Positions 62,701 through 64,000 of a stretch of DNA of 64,000 bases are shown piece after piece. The stretch is from contig NC_088777.1 in NCBI RefSeq assembly GCF_954871325.1, positions 38,603,366 through 38,667,365 of the forward strand, in the 5' to 3' direction. Each line of letters starts with the position of its first letter. Positions within the stretch are counted from its first letter, which is position 1. A model generated the notes under the pieces. It ran no database searches. It saw only the letters and a list, made by a program, of their open reading frames with translations, and was not told where the DNA came from. Both the position numbers and the translations under genes were made by a program. The stretch is from Gordionus sp. m RMFG-2023. Its lineage: Eukaryota; Nematomorpha; Gordioida; Chordodea; Parachordodidae.

Positions 62701-62901
62701 CAAAATTATTTATAATATATAAGATAATTAGTATTTTACTTTTAATTTTGATTTTGTATATAAATTTTCTACATATTCAATATTAACGGCGATATCTTTG
62801 TGAAAAGAATGTAGTGATGATAAGAAATCATTCAATTTTTTCTCCTTTATATAATACTCACACTTATTTGTGAATTCAAGCTGTCTAGCAACTGAAATCA
62901 T
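27107..62901 (-). CDS. Dynein heavy chain, motor region (39 exons), most like cytoplasmic dynein 1
   Basis: Microtubule minus-end motor subunit. Exons 5'->3': 62740-62901, 61479-61579, 60722-60879, 60560-60678, 57217-57378, 56295-57165, 55988-56243, 55634-55940, 55218-55586, 55010-55170, 54749-54881, 54437-54707, 54283-54393, 52878-53089, 52515-52829, 52257-52469, 52071-52208, 51738-52012, 51551-51674, 51373-51494, 50915-51128, 44168-44297, 43999-44129, 43598-43693, 43423-43546, 43210-43379, 37897-38028, 37705-37848, 37478-37654, 37321-37431, 36734-37278, 36350-36688, 36143-36301, 29651-29755, 29411-29608, 29139-29360, 28113-28321, 27329-27512, 27107-27280. About 2,710 codons cover pre-AAA1 to the C-terminus. 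Subtype rests on LRS after YYDW (dynein 1 'HYDFGLRA'), [18 protein letters not shown] and the ALPLY ending. The open frame and consistent junction phases argue for a working gene. Tail and linker are unseen; one break is near 37.1 kb. Confidence 0.9.
29756..30903. other. Dynein intron, nothing recognised
   Basis: The start of the 6.4-kb intron 29756-36142. Contains a C-homopolymer-rich patch at about 29909-29940 and otherwise featureless AT-rich DNA. Confidence 0.45.
30904..34120. mobile_element. Non-autonomous hAT element, interrupted by an LTR-element fossil
   Basis: The left end CAGGGACCCGAACC and right end (read inward) CAGGAACCCGGAGT form imperfect terminal inverted repeats. The flanking 8-mers AATATGAT (30896-30903) and ATTGTGAT (34121-34128) agree at six of eight positions, consistent with an old hAT target duplication. 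Internal GGTTCGGTTACGG-type sequence is repeated in both orientations (30940-31060; 31700-31815). About 930 bp belong to this element once the nested LTR element is excluded. No transposase. Confidence 0.7.
31825..34107 (+). mobile_element. LTR retroelement fossil with both LTRs
   Basis: Two near-identical direct repeats of about 252 bp (31825-32076 and 33855-34107) both begin TGTT, flanked by a perfect 5-bp target duplication CTCCG (31820-31824, 34108-34112). A TGGTGGCAGAAC primer-binding-like sequence follows the left LTR, and a purine-rich tract (A7GAAAGAAA) precedes the right LTR. The ~1.8-kb interior has no recognisable polymerase or integrase, so the copy is broken or was always a short non-autonomous form. 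The high LTR similarity suggests a moderately young insertion, younger than the hAT element it interrupts. Family (Ty1 or Ty3 type) cannot be assigned. Confidence 0.82.
34390..35210 (+). repeat. Degenerate tandem array with palindromic cores
   Basis: About six diverged units, spaced about 119 bp (or about 229 bp where a unit is lost), share TTGATATGGGTATCAAATAA, TTTTTTGATTGTAATAATAA and a GTGGGCGAGTCTAGG-like segment. The core TTGATA-TGGG-TATCAA is an inverted repeat. It lies in the dynein 36.1-29.8 kb intron. Confidence 0.65.
35211..36142. other. Dynein intron, nothing recognised
   Basis: AT-rich. A GC-richer patch at 35885-36070 (CCCGGCTCAAAAGCC; GATCCCGTTCCACC) may be part of an unidentified repeat. 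Confidence 0.4.
36143..38028 (-). CDS. Dynein segment: AAA5-AAA6 linker, AAA6 and start of C-terminal domain
   Basis: Exon 37897-38028 ([12 protein letters not shown]) matches 'ILDDDTIITTLENLK'. Exons 37705-37848 and 37478-37654 ([20 protein letters not shown]) match 'RVARGMLHQDHITFAMLLA'. Exons 37321-37431 and 36734-37278 ([50 protein letters not shown]) match AAA6 'LIQAFRPDR', 'ITSIAIGSAEGFNQAD' and 'RWVMLKNVHLA'. Exon 36143-36301 ([35 protein letters not shown]) matches 'GWSKKYEFGESDLRSACDT' and 'SIYGGRVDNEFDQR'. Exon 36734-37278 is 545 bp and needs either a 26-bp micro-intron (about 37091-37116) or a one-base shift there. About 24 residues expected between 43210 and 38028 were not found. 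Confidence 0.85.
38115..40361. mobile_element. Foldback element with very long inverted repeats
   Basis: Termini CACTGAATCACGGGGAAATT (left) and its reverse complement at the right end. The inverted repeat extends for hundreds of bases: left 38740-39110 pairs with right 39830-40200, and a further block near 38195 (AGATCGTCTGGAT) pairs with one near 40240. The left arm holds an extra segment (about 38220-38740) with ACTCCGTTTTTTT-like direct repeats. The core is an array of ~146-bp subrepeats (39099-39840). No protein is encoded and no clear target duplication was found. It lies inside the 5.2-kb dynein intron 38029-43209. Confidence 0.82.
39099..39840. repeat. Foldback core: 146-bp subrepeats in both orientations
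   Basis: One full and one partial unit in forward orientation (39099-39304) are followed by four in reverse (39310-39840). Units are marked by GAACTCAGAATTTAATTC, TTTCCGGTTCACAAAATA and AGGGGAAAGGCTAACATC. Spacing is 144-147 bp and units are nearly identical, so amplification is recent. Confidence 0.85.
40362..43209. other. Dynein intron, nothing recognised
   Basis: AT-rich sequence between the foldback element and the AAA5 exons. A short exon encoding about 24 residues of the AAA5-AAA6 linker is expected here or in 38029-38114, but none was identified. Confidence 0.4.
43210..44297 (-). CDS. Dynein segment: AAA5
   Basis: Exons 44168-44297 ([20 protein letters not shown], like 'GDCLLSAAFIAYAGYF'), 43999-44129 ([20 protein letters not shown], like 'LPADD...EN'), 43598-43693 ([20 protein letters not shown]), 43423-43546 ([20 protein letters not shown], like '[20 protein letters not shown]') and 43210-43379 ([20 protein letters not shown], like '[20 protein letters not shown]'). 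AAA5 is non-catalytic in all dyneins. The intron at 44130-44167 is only 38 bp; others are 305, 51 and 43 bp. The intron upstream (44298-50914) is 6.6 kb and filled with nested transposons. Confidence 0.87.
47678..50170. mobile_element. hAT element, third layer
   Basis: Perfect 13-bp terminal inverted repeats CAGAGTTGGGCAG and a perfect 8-bp target duplication TTAATATG (47670-47677, 50171-50178). Both ends carry subterminal arrays of AGATACAGATACTAGTATCT-like sequence. A minus-strand stretch at about 49617-49785 ([18 protein letters not shown]) might be a remnant of a transposase zinc-finger region, but this is weak. Confidence 0.9.
48680..49445. mobile_element. Probable small hAT-like MITE, innermost layer
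   Basis: Left TAGGGATGTGCCGATA and right (read inward) TAGAGGTATACCGATA are imperfect inverted termini. ATCGG-rich subterminal sequence occurs at both ends (48690-48760; 49360-49440). Flanking 8-mers AAATATAT and AAAATTAT agree at six of eight positions. The ends are therefore tentative. Confidence 0.5.
50915..52469 (-). CDS. Dynein segment: stalk coiled coil and microtubule-binding domain
   Basis: Exon 52257-52469 ends AAA4 ([20 protein letters not shown], like '[20 protein letters not shown]'). Exons 52071-52208 and 51738-52012 form coiled coil 1 and its junction ([40 protein letters not shown], like 'EVRSMANPPAAVKLALESI'). The microtubule-binding domain spans 51738-51494. Exon 51373-51494 begins [20 protein letters not shown], the conserved 'VNRASLACGPMVKWAIAQL'. 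Exon 50915-51128 is coiled coil 2 ending ELTCWKEE ('ERERWEKT'). The 51495-51550 intron is the only choice that preserves frame and family spacing. The stalk is of normal length, so track binding is probably retained. Confidence 0.87.
52515..54707 (-). CDS. Dynein segment: AAA3-AAA4 junction and degenerate AAA4
   Basis: Exons 54437-54707 and 54283-54393 cover the helical end of AAA3 ([37 protein letters not shown] aligning with 'FYEEELDVPLVLFNEVLD'). Exon 52878-53089 has [18 protein letters not shown] where the family has 'GHLLLIGVSGAGKTTL', so the P-loop lysine is lost. The Walker B strand 'KIAFIMDESNV' aligns with [11 protein letters not shown] at the start of 52515-52829, without acidic residues. 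[10 protein letters not shown] matches the sensor strand 'NLHVVFTMNP'. Introns of 43, 48 and 45 bp are used. A 23-bp triplicated A-rich repeat (about 53735-53815) sits in the 1.2-kb intron between 54282 and 53090. Confidence 0.82.
53735..53815 (+). repeat. 23-bp A-rich tandem repeat, 3 units
   Basis: Three units of CAAATAATAAAAAAAGCAAC plus AAA in a dynein intron. Confidence 0.75.
54749..55940 (-). CDS. Dynein segment: AAA3 with degenerate nucleotide site
   Basis: The fold is traceable. [17 protein letters not shown] aligns with 'KPLVLCGPPGSGKTMTL', so the P-loop glycines and lysine are gone. [19 protein letters not shown] aligns with '[20 protein letters not shown]'. [13 protein letters not shown] aligns with 'KWLVLFCDEINLP', so the Walker B Asp-Glu is replaced. 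[20 protein letters not shown] aligns with '[20 protein letters not shown]', and the sensor 'CNP' reads CEK. Introns inside are 47, 47 and 128 bp. In cytoplasmic dynein 1, ATP turnover at AAA3 gates the motor, so a dead AAA3 is functionally striking. Alignment is from memory of the family. Confidence 0.82.
55988..57165 (-). CDS. Dynein segment: end of AAA1 and AAA2
   Basis: The 871-bp exon 56295-57165 begins with the AAA1 sensor strand [14 protein letters not shown] ('FITMNPGYAGR') and continues to [17 protein letters not shown]. The AAA2 P-loop GPPKSGKT lies near 56510-56540, then [15 protein letters not shown] and NNKWTDGLF. After a 51-bp intron, 55988-56243 gives [29 protein letters not shown] and [11 protein letters not shown]. 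The family Walker B 'FDG' reads FKG here, so the conserved aspartate is missing. AAA2 in dyneins binds ATP without much hydrolysis, so loss of Walker B is milder than the AAA3 and AAA4 changes. Confidence 0.9.
57217..62901 (-). CDS. Dynein segment: pre-AAA1 and AAA1 with intact Walker A and B
   Basis: Exon 62740-62901 ([20 protein letters not shown]) matches the helical region just before AAA1. Exon 61479-61579 matches the 'DVHARD...FEWLxQLR' stretch ([20 protein letters not shown]). Exon 60722-60879 has [20 protein letters not shown] ('YEYLGNxxRLVITPLTDR'). Exon 60560-60678 carries the P-loop [20 protein letters not shown]. Exon 57217-57378 carries Walker [11 protein letters not shown]. The P-loop exon is joined to the preceding one by a 43-bp intron (60679-60721). 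AAA1 is the main ATPase site of all dyneins, and both motifs are conserved here. The 3.2-kb intron between P-loop and Walker B exons contains a LINE fragment and a MITE. Confidence 0.92.
58035..58291. mobile_element. 257-bp hAT-type MITE with GC-rich ends
   Basis: Termini CAGAGACCTGCGG and (read inward) CAGAGATCTGCAG, with an 8-bp ATATATAT duplication on both sides (58027-58034, 58292-58299). The duplication is simple sequence, so it is supportive, not decisive. Subterminal GGCCCGGCCC and CAGGCCGGGTTGGGCC blocks are unusually GC-rich for this locus. Confidence 0.75.
58790..60085 (-). mobile_element. 5'-truncated RLE-type LINE (RT end and restriction-like endonuclease)
   Basis: The minus strand starts in the RT thumb ([63 protein letters not shown]) at 60070-59312. 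A CCHC-type motif (CILC...RHSLHCKRC) follows, then [29 protein letters not shown] and PW (59303-59058). In another frame come [13 protein letters not shown] and LYFPT (59040 downwards). KRPDG followed by W-D is the PD-(D/E)XK endonuclease signature of R2/NeSL/Hero-type LINEs. The C-terminal end [14 protein letters not shown] lies near 58830. Frame breaks occur, one at a C-run near 59066-59074. It sits in the dynein intron between the AAA1 P-loop and Walker B exons, same strand as the gene. Confidence 0.88.
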
Positions 62902-64000
62902 CTATGTTTAAGGTTAAAAATAAAATAATTTAGATTAAAAATGCAATAACCAAAATTAAATAAAAAATAATGGACTACAAATAAAATCTATTTTTTTAAC
63001 TAATGATAAAATAGAATAAAAGATTGTGCTATGCTTATATAATAAAATTTCAATTTTAGAGTGAATTTTCTGCAAGTGGCATTATTAAACTGTTTATAAA
63101 TATTCATTAAGGCTGAATTGAAAATTTGTGGTGGAACTTTATAAATTATATATGGTAAAGAGGGCTAAACGATAATTGTGGTAAAACAGTTGTTTAAAAT
63201 TTGATATTACCCTGCTGCAGGAAGGGTTTTAATTTAAAAATAATAATTTTTATAATCTCCTAGGTATATTATAAGTATTTCCAGGCCGTCTCTCCTAGTT
63301 TAAATATTTTTGCATTTGGCCTCTAATTGTTTATTTTTGTATTTTTTGTTATGTTTAAATACAATTTAAGATAAATTAATCAAAATTTATATTCAAGATT
63401 CTTGGGATACTATAAAATAAAATTAATCAGAAACTAAGTGGCAAGAGTTATATAAATGAACTTAAAAACCTTGGGGTATAGTTGGAGAGGTAAAACGCTC
63501 ACTTGGTTTAAATACAAATAAACTGCGGTTATTGTATCTGCGTTATATTCAGAGAACATTATAAAAGTTATCAACAAGCGTGCTTAGTTGGGTTAATTCT
63601 CTGATTTTAACCAACTTTGAGCGGTGAAAATAAGGTGAATCATGAAACCATAAATTTAACTTACGCTTCATTACAAAACAAATTTCTTTCGGTATGCACA
63701 CATAGTTTGAGAAGAATTAGTCGATATTTTGTCATTACTCAATTATTGGCTTGGATAACAGGGTAAAATAGATAACGTGTTACTGCTGATCTAGCTTCTA
63801 AATTATAAGAGATAGCTAGCTGAATTACCGTGTTTGTAGCTAACTAATAGCAATTTTATTTATAACCTTGAAATAATAATATCATTTCTATAACAAAAAA
63901 AGCAAAATACTTGTTCCTTTCTTATAGTCTTTGTTAGAAAATAAAATTAAATCTACTTTTTAATCACCATCCTACCAAAAATGACAGTTTAATTGATTAA
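62902..64000. other. Upstream of the first recognised dynein exon
   Basis: Exon 62740-62901 starts after an acceptor (ATAG), so the gene must continue upstream. I find no linker or tail exon here. Either this is intron, or the N-terminal part is too diverged to recognise by eye. Confidence 0.5.

Overview
The window is very AT-rich, with spliceosomal introns, LINEs and many hAT-type DNA transposons, so it is nuclear DNA of an animal. The lineage cannot be named from sequence alone. Two features narrow it: coding genes use a class of very short introns (38-63 bp), and proteins are strongly diverged. A fast-evolving AT-rich metazoan such as a myxozoan, or another lineage with miniature introns, would fit. 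That is inference only.

Two host genes are recognisable, both on the minus strand. Positions 43-8148 hold the 5' part of SRRM1 (PWI-domain, SR-rich splicing co-activator). Four N-terminal exons lie at 7290-8148 and an SR/His-rich exon at 43-309. The intervening ~7 kb carries a MULE transposase relic and a near-full-length APE-type LINE. Positions 27107-62901 hold 39 exons of a dynein heavy chain running from just before AAA1 to the stop codon, most like cytoplasmic dynein 1. AAA1 keeps intact Walker motifs. AAA2 keeps its P-loop but not the Walker B aspartate. AAA3 and AAA4 have lost the P-loop lysine and Walker B residues. The N-terminal tail and most of the linker are not found and probably lie beyond 64000.

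Between the genes (8.2-27.1 kb) is transposon territory: a two-copy repeat family (one copy split by a hAT MITE and a LINE), a hAT transposase relic, a complete hAT insertion with 8-bp target duplication and a 24-bp minisatellite, a fragment of an RLE-type LINE, and a long diverged ~100-130-bp tandem array.

Dynein introns are bimodal. Twenty-five are 38-63 bp, three are 128-305 bp, and ten are about 0.6-6.6 kb. The largest are swollen by mobile DNA: a four-level nested stack (45.3-50.4 kb), a foldback element (38.1-40.4 kb), an LTR-element fossil nested in a hAT element (30.9-34.1 kb), and a 5'-truncated RLE LINE plus a MITE (58.0-60.1 kb). Exon coordinates were derived by hand from reading frame, GT-AG borders and similarity to remembered dynein sequence. 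All junction phases agree except one spot near 37.1 kb.
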